Of a stretch of DNA of 61,842 nucleotides, positions 33,684 to 42,239 are shown piece by piece; the stretch's first letter is position 1, and each line of letters opens with the position of its first letter. The stretch is from CAYXDR01 sp046498185. Lineage in GTDB: Bacteria; Desulfobacterota; DSM-4660; Desulfatiglandales; Desulfatiglandaceae. A program made the translations under genes and the position numbers. Under the pieces are notes generated by a model. It saw only the letters and a program-made list of their open reading frames with translations. It did no database searches and was not told the DNA's origin. The stretch is from assembly GCA_046498185.1 (NCBI GenBank), contig JAWOBE010000213.1:1-61842 (forward strand), in the 5' to 3' direction.

Positions 33684-35834
33684 TCAAACCTTCACCTGCC
33701 GGCGAAGGTACCATTTGATCCACCTTAGCAGCCTCTGGGGCGCATGGTCTTTTTTCCATTGACCGGCAACTGATTTGTTGGCTTCTGCCAGAGTCGGATA
33801 GACATGAATAGTGCCCAGTATTTTGTTGAGTCCCAGCTTGTGCTTCATTGCCAGGACATACTCGGCGATCAAATCGCCGGCGTGCTCACCTACGATAGTA
33901 ACACCGAGGATCCGATCTGTTCCCGGTGCAGTAAGTACCTTCACAAAACCCTCATCGACGCCGTCGGCAATAGCCCGGTCGAGTTCCTCCATTCCATAAC
34001 GGGTAACTTCATAATCGATATCACGGTCCTTTGCTTCCTGTTCATTGATTCCCACCCGGGCCACTTCGGGGGTGGTAAAGGTGCACCAGGGAATTACCCG
34101 GTAATCGACTTTGAACCGTTTAAACCGGCCGAACAAAGCGTTCACTGCAGCAAACCAGGCCTGGTGGGCGGCGGTATGGGTAAATTGATAAGGACCGGCC
34201 ACATCCCCGCATGCAAGGATATTCGGAAACCGGGTTTCCAGATAATCGTTGACCACCACCGTACCGTTTTGTCTCAATTCGATGCCAAGATTTTTAAGTC
34301 CCAGGTTCTCGGTGTGCCCTTTCCGCCCCAGTGCCACCAGTACCTTGTCAAAATAAACCCGCACCTCTCCGTCACTGTTTTCAATTATCGCTGCGGTACC
34401 ATTGGAATCTGTTTCAAAAGCCGCTGCACGGTAGCCCAGCCGTAAGTCCACCCCGTCGAGTTTCATGGACGACACCAGCAGATCCGAGGCTTCCTTGTCT
34501 TCACGAGACAGCAATCTCTCCCCCATTTCAACCAGTGTGACTTCGCTGCCGAGCCTCGCAAAGCTTTGCGCCAGCTCACAGCCTATAGGTCCGCCGCCGA
34601 GTACCAGCAGCCGCCCAGGCAGATCGGTAATTTCCCAGAGGGTATCGGAAGTCAGGTAGTTCACCTGGTCCAGACCCGGGATTGGTGGCGCCATCGGTTC
34701 ACCACCAGTGGCGATCACAATGCTGCGGGCGCTCAATTTTTCCGTTGCCTGCTCGCCGGCAATCTCCACTTCCCAGGGAGACACCAACCGTGCATGTCCT
34801 TTTTTTACATCCACCCCCAATGCCTCATAGCGCTCCTCCGAATCGTGGGGTTCGATTTTTTTAATCACCCCTTGCACCCGCCCCATTACCTGGGCAAAGT
34901 CCGCACCGGCCGGAACTGCTTTCAGACCATAGTCTCCTGCCCGTCGGATATAGCTGTTCACTCTTGCGCTTTTGATTAACGTTTTAGATGGCACACACCC
35001 GGTATTGAGACAATCGCCGCCCATGGGGCCTTTTTCCACCAGAGTCACACTTGCGTTCACGGTGGCACCGATATATGCGGTCACAAGTCCGGCAGATCCT
35101 GCCCCGATTACGATCAGGTTGCGGTCAAATTTTTCGGGCTTTTTCCAACCGCGATATACCCGAAGCTTGTGGACATAGTTGACAATCGCCCTGGCAATCC
35201 ATGGAAAGAGCCCTAAAAGAACAAATGCACCGATTAACTGGAAGGAAAGGAGGTCAGCAGTGGATGTCACTTCCGTCAGCTGGGTGCCGGCATTGACGTA
35301 TACGATTGTTCCGGCCAGCATTCCAACCTGGCTGACCCAATAGAAAGTCCAGGTACGAATCGGCGTCAACGCCATCACCAGGTTGATTAAAAAGAAAGGA
35401 AACGCGGGTACTAAACGAAGGGTAAACAGGTAAAAAGCACCGTCTTTTTTTACCCCTTCATTGATTGTCCGAAGACGGTCAGAAAAACGTTTCTGAACCG
35501 TATCCCTTAACAAAAAACGCGCCACGAGAAATGCCAGAGTAGCCCCGATACTGGAGGCAAACGACACCAATATCACGCCTATTACAAGACCAAAAAATGC
35601 TCCGGCGGCCAATGTCATTACCGCTGCGCCGGGCAGAGACAAAGCGGTTACCAGAACGTATATGGCAAAAAATACCGACAGTGTAAGAAAACGGTTTTGC
35701 GCATAGAATTGGTGAAAGCGGTCAAGACTGTTCTGCAGATAAGCAAGGGTGAAAAACCTTCCCAGGTCCAGCAGAAAAAACAGCACAAACAATATAACGA
35801 TTGCACCGGCAAGTAGAAGTTTCTTTTTGTTCAT
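33684..35834 (-). CDS. VTT (SNARE-associated/DedA-like) membrane domain fused to a mercuric-reductase-like flavoprotein
   Basis: From ATG 35834, with AAAGGA upstream, the product is 716 residues. Residues 1-220 contain five to six hydrophobic segments and the VTT-domain motifs (SLPGAAVMTLAAGAFFG, RLVPAFPFFLINLVMAL). Residues about 235-700 form a class-I pyridine-nucleotide disulfide oxidoreductase: FAD loop (VIGAGSAGLVTA), redox-active pair GGDCLNTGCVPSK, NAD(P)H loop (VLGGGPIGCELAQ), second FAD motif (NILACGDVAG) and the dimer domain ending HVYPTLAEANK. MerA-specific N-terminal and C-terminal Cys pairs are missing, so mercury reduction is unlikely. Such fusions recur in proteobacteria and are presumed to couple a membrane process to a flavin reductase; the electron acceptor is unknown. 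Confidence 0.95.
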   Translation of the reverse strand: MNKKKLLLAGAIVILFVLFFLLDLGRFFTLAYLQNSLDRFHQFYAQNRFLTLSVFFAIYVLVTALSLPGAAVMTLAAGAFFGLVIGVILVSFASSIGATLAFLVARFLLRDTVQKRFSDRLRTINEGVKKDGAFYLFTLRLVPAFPFFLINLVMALTPIRTWTFYWVSQVGMLAGTIVYVNAGTQLTEVTSTADLLSFQLIGAFVLLGLFPWIARAIVNYVHKLRVYRGWKKPEKFDRNLIVIGAGSAGLVTAYIGATVNASVTLVEKGPMGGDCLNTGCVPSKTLIKSARVNSYIRRAGDYGLKAVPAGADFAQVMGRVQGVIKKIEPHDSEERYEALGVDVKKGHARLVSPWEVEIAGEQATEKLSARSIVIATGGEPMAPPIPGLDQVNYLTSDTLWEITDLPGRLLVLGGGPIGCELAQSFARLGSEVTLVEMGERLLSREDKEASDLLVSSMKLDGVDLRLGYRAAAFETDSNGTAAIIENSDGEVRVYFDKVLVALGRKGHTENLGLKNLGIELRQNGTVVVNDYLETRFPNILACGDVAGPYQFTHTAAHQAWFAAVNALFGRFKRFKVDYRVIPWCTFTTPEVARVGINEQEAKDRDIDYEVTRYGMEELDRAIADGVDEGFVKVLTAPGTDRILGVTIVGEHAGDLIAEYVLAMKHKLGLNKILGTIHVYPTLAEANKSVAGQWKKDHAPQRLLRWIKWYLRRQVKV

Positions 35835-36560
35835 CACAACATCCTTTCTCCAAAACATTCAAATCTGGTCTGCCGGTGATGTCATATACACCGCATCGCC
35901 AATTGCCCACGATGTGCAACTAAAAAAGGTTCATCTTTTCACCGGCGACGGGATCACAGTTACCCTTATCAAAATCCTGTACGGTTAGCTGAGAATTTTT
36001 TCTAATATGTAATTTTTGTCGGTGGCTTTCCAAAAACCTTACAAAACTTCCAAAAGAGTAATTACGGCGAAAACCCATAGGCGTCATAACCGAGGCAATA
36101 TAAATTACCCTATTCCAGAGTATGTTTTATCATTTCAATTTTGTTGTCGATATGTAGAAAATAGCCTTCGAAAGGGCGTATATTCAAACGTTCTTTATTT
36201 TCGGACAGCAATAAATAATTTTCAAGTTTAATGTAATTATTTCCCAAAACTCAGTTAAATTATCGATTGACTCAAGATAGGCAGCATATTACATGTTCAC
36301 AAAATCATTACCATTCTGAAGAATATTATCATTCACACAATCGGCAAGCTTGTAGCGAATCTATTGAATTTCATGGATAAAAGGCCATGCAATTGAATGG
36401 GCGGAGCTATTTGGTTGAGTTCCGATAAACCATAAACGGGGAGGATCAACCATGCTGAAAGCTCATTTCAACATCGTTTGATCAAATCCGGTAAACAAAT
36501 CCAGAATGATAGACCTATAGCTTGATTTAAAATGAAAATTTAAGGCAGAAGGAGTGAAGC
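35835..36560. other. AT-rich intergenic region, no clear gene
   Basis: About 730 bases with no convincing gene. An open frame at 36016-36231 has no ribosome site and random composition. Near the end a strong GGGGAGG precedes a 10-codon frame at 36452-36481 (MLKAHFNIV), then AAGGAG precedes the interrupted gene at 36561. The promoters for the VTT-reductase (minus) and the interrupted gene (plus) must lie here, but no clean box pair is visible. Confidence 0.5.
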
Positions 36561-37202
36561 ATGTCAGGAATGCAAGAAGAATTAAATCCTCTCAAAGGTC
36601 ATTCTATTCATGTAACCAGGGAAAATTTGTATTACTCGATGTTCAAGTTTTTTGGCACCATACTTTACAATAACCGTCATTCCGGGCGCAGCGAAGCGGA
36701 GACCCGGGCACGAAGTGAAGCTTTCCAGCGCTGCCCCGGCACCCTCTGAAACCGCCTGGATTCCTGCTTTCGCAGGAATGATGAAGAAAACTTGATCATC
36801 GAGTATTCCCCTCTTTCCAACGCTCTGCGTGGAAATGCATACAAAGTGGCCATACAAACCTGCGGCCATTTTGACTGGTCCCTGTTTCAGCGCAACCTGC
36901 TTTCCGGAATTGATCTTATCTACTTTGATCTCAAATGTATAGATTCTTATCTGCATCAACAGTGGACCGGCAGATCCAACCGGCGGATACTTGATAATTT
37001 CTCAAGACTGGTCAATGCAGCACGCCATAAAGTGGTCTGCACCATCCCATTGATCCCCGGATACACCGCACAAAAGGACAATGTCCATGATCTGGCCCGT
37101 TTTGCTGGTGACATGGATGTTATAAGTTTCTGTCTTCGTCCGTACAATCCCGGCATTTGGTTTAAAGCAAGGGAAGTATTCTTCATTCCAACGAAAGCCT
37201 GA
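36561..37202 (+). pseudogene. Glycyl-radical-activase-like gene fragment interrupted by a MITE
   Basis: ATG 36561 has an AAGGAG site and opens a frame that reads 24 codons, then enters the MITE at 36634 and stops at 36747-36749. After the element, from about 36808, the frame continues to TGA at 37202 with VAIQTCGHFDWSLFQ, IDLIYFDLKCIDSYLHQQW and IPLIPGYTAQKDN. These match the middle and end of radical SAM activating enzymes for glycyl-radical proteins. Deleting 36634-36807 (the element plus one copy of the duplicated ATT) joins both parts in one frame of 155 codons. The N-terminal CxxxCxxC cluster loop is absent, so even the repaired ORF would be a truncated activase. Not functional as radical SAM enzyme as it stands. 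Confidence 0.75.
36634..36804. mobile_element. Full-length 171-bp MITE inserted in a coding sequence
   Basis: Left end ACTCGATGTTCAAGTTTTTT and right end AAAACTTGATCATCGAGT pair as inverted repeats. ATT occurs on both sides (36631-36633 and 36805-36807). The interior is the same family as 33275-33444, in the opposite orientation. Confidence 0.88.
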
Positions 37203-37480
37203 GGATAAAACAGCATTTGCGGATAAAATCCTTTTTCGGTGTTTCCGAAAACGCCGTAAATATTGTTGGCCCCGGCGCTCCTAACTAGTGACCATGCGCA
37301 GGCCCAGACTATAGGTCCACAGTATGAAACCGCAGAGGGATAAACCGTTGCATTTAAAACAACAACATAAAGGCAAAGATGTACCATGAACCCCTGTTTT
37401 GCTCGATGGTGGGGAGGGATGCCCTGTCGCAAGAACATGGTCCCTCTCCAATGAAAAATTATTTTAAGGAGACTCTTCCC

Positions 37481-40400
37481 ATGCCCGCACCTATCATTCA
37501 ACGTCTCAGCCCTACCTCTGGTTGGCCCGGTGGCACTGCTGCCGATGGCACACCGATTGACGGCACACTGGTGATCATCCACGGCCGCTATTTTCACCCC
37601 ACGGCGGATATGCATCTTAACCAAGTAACCTTTACCGCCTCGGCGGGTGGCACGGTGCCGGCACCGGTGGTGTGGGCTTCCATCAACGAGGTCGACTATC
37701 AGCCCAATGGCATTGTCGCCAGTGATACCTCGGTGCCGGGTGAGCTCAATGGGCCGCGTGGCGTGGCGGTGAATAGCAGCAGTGGTGATCTTTACATTGC
37801 CGATACCGCGCAGGACCGTATCGTCCGGAGAACAGCAGCAGGCGTCTTCAGTAGCTGGGGTGGCACAGGCGCAGGCAATGGCCAGTTCAATCGTCCCACC
37901 GGCATTGCCGTTGATCACAATGGCAATGTCTATGTCGCCGATACCATGAATCACCGCATCCAAAAATTTAACTCCACGGGTGGTTTCATCACAGCGTGGG
38001 GTTCATACGGCGGTGGCATCGGTCAATTCGATATGCCGGTTGATATTGACGTGGCACTGATCGGCGGCCTGACCTTTGTCTACGTGGCCGATAGTAACAA
38101 CCATCGTGTTGCTCGTAGTGATGCTGTTGGTGGTATGCCAACACAGCTACTGGCCCCGGCTGATTGCGGCCGCATCCTCGGTGTCTGTGCACCGCGCGGT
38201 TACGGTTTTGTCTACGCCACCGATCCTTCCAACAGGCGCATCTACCGTTGGGCCTGGCATGGCCCTTTCAACGGTTACTTTGGCGATCCCGGCCCGCACA
38301 ATCTGGCAGTGGTGGAGGTCGGTTATCCACTGGGTATCGAGCAGGACTACGACGGTTATATCTACATCACCGATAACGCGGGGAGAGTGGTACGCAAGTT
38401 TGACCCCTTCGACCCGACGTTTCGCGAAATCGCCAAGTTTGGCCTGACCATTCCCAGCGTGCCGGGACCTACTCCACCGGAGGAGTTTGTTGATCCGGTG
38501 GATGTGACAGTGACTGATCTCAAGGCGGTTTACGTGGTAGACCGGCAGCGCAAACAGGTGGTGCGTTACACCCCTACCGATTCGCAGGAACTGTGGGTCT
38601 ATGTGCCGGCCGGGGCTGCCACCGGCAGCGTGCGGGTAAGCACCGATGAGGGTGAGGACAGTGCCGGGTTTGTCGTGTTGCAACGGGCGCAGGTTGAAGT
38701 GGCTGACGCCTATCTCACTCAGGGATTGTCACAGTATCCGCTGGTGGCGGGTAAAAAAACCATGATCCGTTACCAGATGCGTACTGTCGGCGAGACCGTC
38801 ATGGGTAGCTTCTCCTGGGGTTCACCGGTGCATGACAGCGCCATCTGTCGTGTTTACAAGAATGGTGCCGAAGTTGGGCAGGTGCAGGGCGAAGTGGATT
38901 ATATCACCATGAGTGGCGGTTTTATGGGCTCATCAATTGCTTTTGAGATTCGCTTTGAAATCCCACACTGGATAATAAACGACGAGGCCAGCTATCGCTT
39001 CCGTGTCACACTGCAACGCACCGGCGCGCCTGCCTTCAATGAAAGTCGCGATTTTACCAGTGCTGCCGGTGCCACATTCCATAACCGTCTGAGCTATCGC
39101 ATCATCGCCTCGCCAGTCACCCACATATGTCATGATGGTGGTCGTGTTGGCAGTGGCTCCATGACGCCGGCACTGTTTTATCTTGGCAGTAATGTTGGCC
39201 ATATGCTGGACTGGATAGACTGGTCGCAGCTCTACAGCGGTTTTGTGCACTACAACCGCATCTATCCGCTGCGCTACAGCGTAGCCAATATTGTGGAGTG
39301 GGGCATCTGGGTCAATAACACCATGCACAATGGCATCAACAGTGATGACGAGGTGCTCGGCATGCTGGCGGTGCTGGAATATACACGCCGTGATATCAAT
39401 GAAAGCGGTCGTGAAAATTACCACTTTATGCTCGGCATCGTCGATCGCAACGAGGTGACCGGGTCGCAGAGCTGGAGGGGTGTCACCAGCGATGCCTACC
39501 GCTCAGCACTCGTCTCTGTCGGTGATAATCTTGCCGGTGACCCGGCCTACGATGTTGGCGCCATCATCGCCCATGAACTGTTGCATCAGCATGGCATTCA
39601 TCACCAGGGCGTGCGTGAACTGGCGCAGACAGACAAGGAGGCGTGGAACTCTGTCAGTGGCAATTTTATTTATAACCCAGTGACGCTGATGTATGTCTCT
39701 CCCACCAACTTTCGTACTTATGACTGGAATGACGAGACCGCCTTTGCCGAAGGACGCCATGATAGTACGGATGGTAGTTATGACCGGCTCTACGACGCAC
39801 TCGCAAATCCTCATCCAATGAGTGTGCAGGTGCGTGAACGGGCACTTAAGGCGGAGGAGCGGCCTTTGGACACACCGAATAATTTTACCTTAATTGGCCA
39901 TTACAGTCGTGCCGATGGTTTTGTTCGTATTGCTTCGTGGGTGGGACGTGGTGATACACCGGTGACACCAGAGGTGGGTGATGGTGAAGGTGCGCTGATT
40001 TTTATGGATAGCAGCAGCAACGAGCTGTTGAGATGGCGGCTGCGGTTTTCATTTGGGTTACGTACCGTGAGTCGAACCGGTCATGCTATTACTACAGGCG
40101 CAGGCAGTGCCACGGTGAGTGTTACCTGTCCTTATCCGGCCGCCACTGCTCGTGTGGTGCTGGAATTGGATAAACATGCGGTGTGGCAAGCCGAGGTGCC
40201 GAGCGCCGGACCAACGGTACAACTGATCACGCCGACAGGAGGCGAGCAGATCGAACCGACAGATAAGGTGATTGTCGAGTGGCAGGCAAGCCACCCACAA
40301 GGGCTGTCGCTGGAGTATCGAATCTCGTATTCCAGTGACGGTGGCAAAACATTCCGCCCCATTGCCGTTGCCATCCAGGGGACACGTTACGAGTGGCAGC

Positions 40401-41461
40401 TGGGGCTGGGCGCTAGTGCTGGCCGAATCCGGTTGCGAGTGGTCGCCTCCGATGGTTTCAAACAGGCGGAAGATATCTCTGACGATATTTTGGTGGGCGA
40501 TGTGGCGCGACGTATTGCCATCCTCCAACCACGTCGTGGTGAGGTGATACCCGAAGGCAAGGCGTTGCGTCTCACGGCACTGGCCAATGACCTGGAACAG
40601 GGGGCGTTGTCACTTACACCTGCCAATACCCGTTGGTTACTCGATGGCGAAGTGGTGTTGGGCAGTGGCAATGAGATCGACATAAAAGAGATCGATCTCA
40701 CCACACCTCGCGGAACCGTTACCACACCACTGCCGGTCGGTGCTCATCTGCTGAGCGTCGAGCTGTCGCATGGTGCAGGCAAGACACTGCGCGATGAGAT
40801 CCCTATAGAGATCGCGGCCGACAGTGATCGTGACGGTGTACCCGATGATGTCGAGATCGAGCGTGGCACCGATCCCAATGATCCCAATGACAGCTCCACC
40901 ATCGCCCCCATCTACCCCTTCGGCCAGTGGCGCTTCCGCCGCTGGCGCAACCATACCCTTTTCCAGATCAGCCATCTGCTGACGGGCAGTGTCACGCTGG
41001 AACTCGGTTTTATCGACGAACATGGCAACCCGCTCAAGAATCACGCCCTTGCGATCGTGCGCGGCTCTTCAAGCATTACGGTAAAAACCAATGGCGAAGG
41101 GTGGGCGCACATCGGGCTGGGATCGTTACAGAGCGTGCTGGTGAAGGTGGCCGGGGGCGAAGGGCGCAAGAATGGTTTCGGCAGCTGCCGCCTGCGCATC
41201 GCCAAAGAATCTGCGCTTAACGAAACACTCATCGTCGCGCACGGCTGGGTCTCCCGCCATCGCGGCTACTGGTGGCTTGGGCGCGAGTCGCAGGGGACCA
41301 TCATCATCAACGGTGGTAATCCGTTGACCATTCGTGGCGCCAAGGGGTGGAAAGGGACGTCACCAAAAATGATGTCGCCGCTGTTGAGCTTCCGCCTGCT
41401 GGGGCGGTTGCAGATGGCTGCGCGCAGGGTTGGCGCGGGCGTTGATGAGAAGAAACATTGA
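37481..41461 (+). CDS. NHL-propeller/metzincin metalloprotease-like protein upstream of the Tc toxin genes
   Basis: From ATG 37481, with AAGGAG at 37466-37471, the product is 1326 residues; ATGs at 37379 and 37451 are alternatives. Residues 1-60 and about 365-405 look like the two halves of one IPT/TIG beta-sandwich, with an NHL-type propeller (repeats such as PRGVAVNSSSGDLYIADT and PTGIAVDHNGNVYVADT) inserted between. At 698-708 the perfect metzincin zinc motif HELLHQHGIHH is seen, with a Met-turn-like LMY at 736-738. Ig-like domains follow, then a calcium-binding DSDRDGVPDDVEIERGTDPND stretch (about 1115-1135) and a last beta-rich domain. There is no signal peptide or membrane segment. It could be a co-delivered effector, a processing protease for the Tc proteins, or an unrelated secreted-by-lysis protease. 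It lies 778 bp before the TcB-TcC gene on the same strand. Confidence 0.8.
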   Translation: MPAPIIQRLSPTSGWPGGTAADGTPIDGTLVIIHGRYFHPTADMHLNQVTFTASAGGTVPAPVVWASINEVDYQPNGIVASDTSVPGELNGPRGVAVNSSSGDLYIADTAQDRIVRRTAAGVFSSWGGTGAGNGQFNRPTGIAVDHNGNVYVADTMNHRIQKFNSTGGFITAWGSYGGGIGQFDMPVDIDVALIGGLTFVYVADSNNHRVARSDAVGGMPTQLLAPADCGRILGVCAPRGYGFVYATDPSNRRIYRWAWHGPFNGYFGDPGPHNLAVVEVGYPLGIEQDYDGYIYITDNAGRVVRKFDPFDPTFREIAKFGLTIPSVPGPTPPEEFVDPVDVTVTDLKAVYVVDRQRKQVVRYTPTDSQELWVYVPAGAATGSVRVSTDEGEDSAGFVVLQRAQVEVADAYLTQGLSQYPLVAGKKTMIRYQMRTVGETVMGSFSWGSPVHDSAICRVYKNGAEVGQVQGEVDYITMSGGFMGSSIAFEIRFEIPHWIINDEASYRFRVTLQRTGAPAFNESRDFTSAAGATFHNRLSYRIIASPVTHICHDGGRVGSGSMTPALFYLGSNVGHMLDWIDWSQLYSGFVHYNRIYPLRYSVANIVEWGIWVNNTMHNGINSDDEVLGMLAVLEYTRRDINESGRENYHFMLGIVDRNEVTGSQSWRGVTSDAYRSALVSVGDNLAGDPAYDVGAIIAHELLHQHGIHHQGVRELAQTDKEAWNSVSGNFIYNPVTLMYVSPTNFRTYDWNDETAFAEGRHDSTDGSYDRLYDALANPHPMSVQVRERALKAEERPLDTPNNFTLIGHYSRADGFVRIASWVGRGDTPVTPEVGDGEGALIFMDSSSNELLRWRLRFSFGLRTVSRTGHAITTGAGSATVSVTCPYPAATARVVLELDKHAVWQAEVPSAGPTVQLITPTGGEQIEPTDKVIVEWQASHPQGLSLEYRISYSSDGGKTFRPIAVAIQGTRYEWQLGLGASAGRIRLRVVASDGFKQAEDISDDILVGDVARRIAILQPRRGEVIPEGKALRLTALANDLEQGALSLTPANTRWLLDGEVVLGSGNEIDIKEIDLTTPRGTVTTPLPVGAHLLSVELSHGAGKTLRDEIPIEIAADSDRDGVPDDVEIERGTDPNDPNDSSTIAPIYPFGQWRFRRWRNHTLFQISHLLTGSVTLELGFIDEHGNPLKNHALAIVRGSSSITVKTNGEGWAHIGLGSLQSVLVKVAGGEGRKNGFGSCRLRIAKESALNETLIVAHGWVSRHRGYWWLGRESQGTIIINGGNPLTIRGAKGWKGTSPKMMSPLLSFRLLGRLQMAARRVGAGVDEKKH

Positions 41462-41539
41462 AGCCTGTTTTAGGGTTGGCTAAAGTGCCAGGATTGAGCT
41501 TGGCTGGCGGCCATCTGGTCAGATGCACAGTAGGGAGAA

Positions 41540-41677
41540 AAAGCGATCCGGGTAACCGATCTCACACCGCAATACCAGTGCGATTATTTCTTCTGCCTGG
41601 AGGAGTGGTCTCTGGAGATGCAGGATGCCGGAAATCACAAGGCGTGCTGGTATCATAATCCAAGTTTGCCAAATTAA
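41540..41677 (+). pseudogene. Possible N-terminal remnant of a GNAT-type gene
   Basis: A frame reads IRVTDLTPQYQCDYFFCLEEWS...AGNHKACWYHNPSLPN and stops at 41675-41677. The pattern is like the start of a family of anaerobe acetyltransferases, in which a conserved CLE(E/D)WS region and a KACWY region occur. A start codon is missing upstream (the frame is closed by a TAG), and the rest of the protein is lost. This is my recognition by eye and could be wrong. Confidence 0.35.
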
Positions 41678-41722
41678 AGGTTAGATTCCCGCATTTAGCG
41701 GGTTTGACAAAAATTATGGTCA

Positions 41723-41944
41723 CTACTGATTTTCCACATATTGCTTTCTGGGCAGTGGCATATCTTTTAGTTTCAGGCGCTCATAAATTTCCATATGCTC
41801 CGGCTCTGGATTGCTGCACAGTCTCAGGTGGTGCCGTTGAACCTTTCCGTGTTCTTTGACATCATATTCGATTGTCAGTCTCTGATGGGTGGACAGCACG
41901 TCTCTTATGGTTGCCCATGTTCTGTGGTCTGCATTTTGAACAAG
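41723..41944 (-). pseudogene. Probable C-terminal transposase fragment
   Basis: On the minus strand a frame of about 73 codons ends with TAG at 41723-41725 and reads RTWATIRDVLSTHQRLTIEY, HHLRLCSNPEPEHMEIYERL and LPRKQYVENQ. Basic, HHLRLC-type ends of this kind are found in DDE transposases of insertion sequences. The 5' part is cut by the repeat beginning at 41953. If right, this marks past insertion-sequence activity between the metzincin and Tc genes. Confidence 0.4.
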
Positions 41945-41952
41945 CTTGGTAG

Positions 41953-42101
41953 CTTCTCAAAAAGTTCGGGTAATTGATTTAAATTGGGTTTAACCTGGAT
42001 TCCGGACGTAGCGGAGCGGAGATCTGGAATCCAGGCAGCCGCTGAAACTTTCTGGATTCCTGCTTTCGCAGGAATGACGAAAAAAAACTTGATCATCGAG
42101 T
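41953..42101 (+). repeat. Dispersed repeat shared with the ndvB end, fused to MITE right end
   Basis: The left part matches 31911-31972; the right part ends in the MITE terminus AACTTGATCATCGAGT at 42101. A degenerate CGTTCCCAGGC hairpin follows at about 42119-42140. No gene is present between here and 42239. Confidence 0.75.
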
Positions 42102-42239
42102 AATAGATTTCTATTTCTCGTTCCCAGGCTGTGCTTGGGAAAAAGTGTAAAAAAGACAATTCTCATTTCTGAAGCAAATGGGCGAATGCCTGGTAAATAA
42201 TGCACAGAAAAAGCTGGAAACAGCGGAAGGTGACCCATC

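Noticed and set aside
33684..35834. Mercury resistance (merA) gene
   Set aside because: The flavoprotein half has the CxxxxC redox pair, but the mercury-specific Cys pairs and any mer neighbours are missing.
36956..37963. 335-residue open frame on the minus strand
   Set aside because: It is antisense to the activase remnant and to the metzincin gene and changes character halfway; the plus-strand frames have family motifs.
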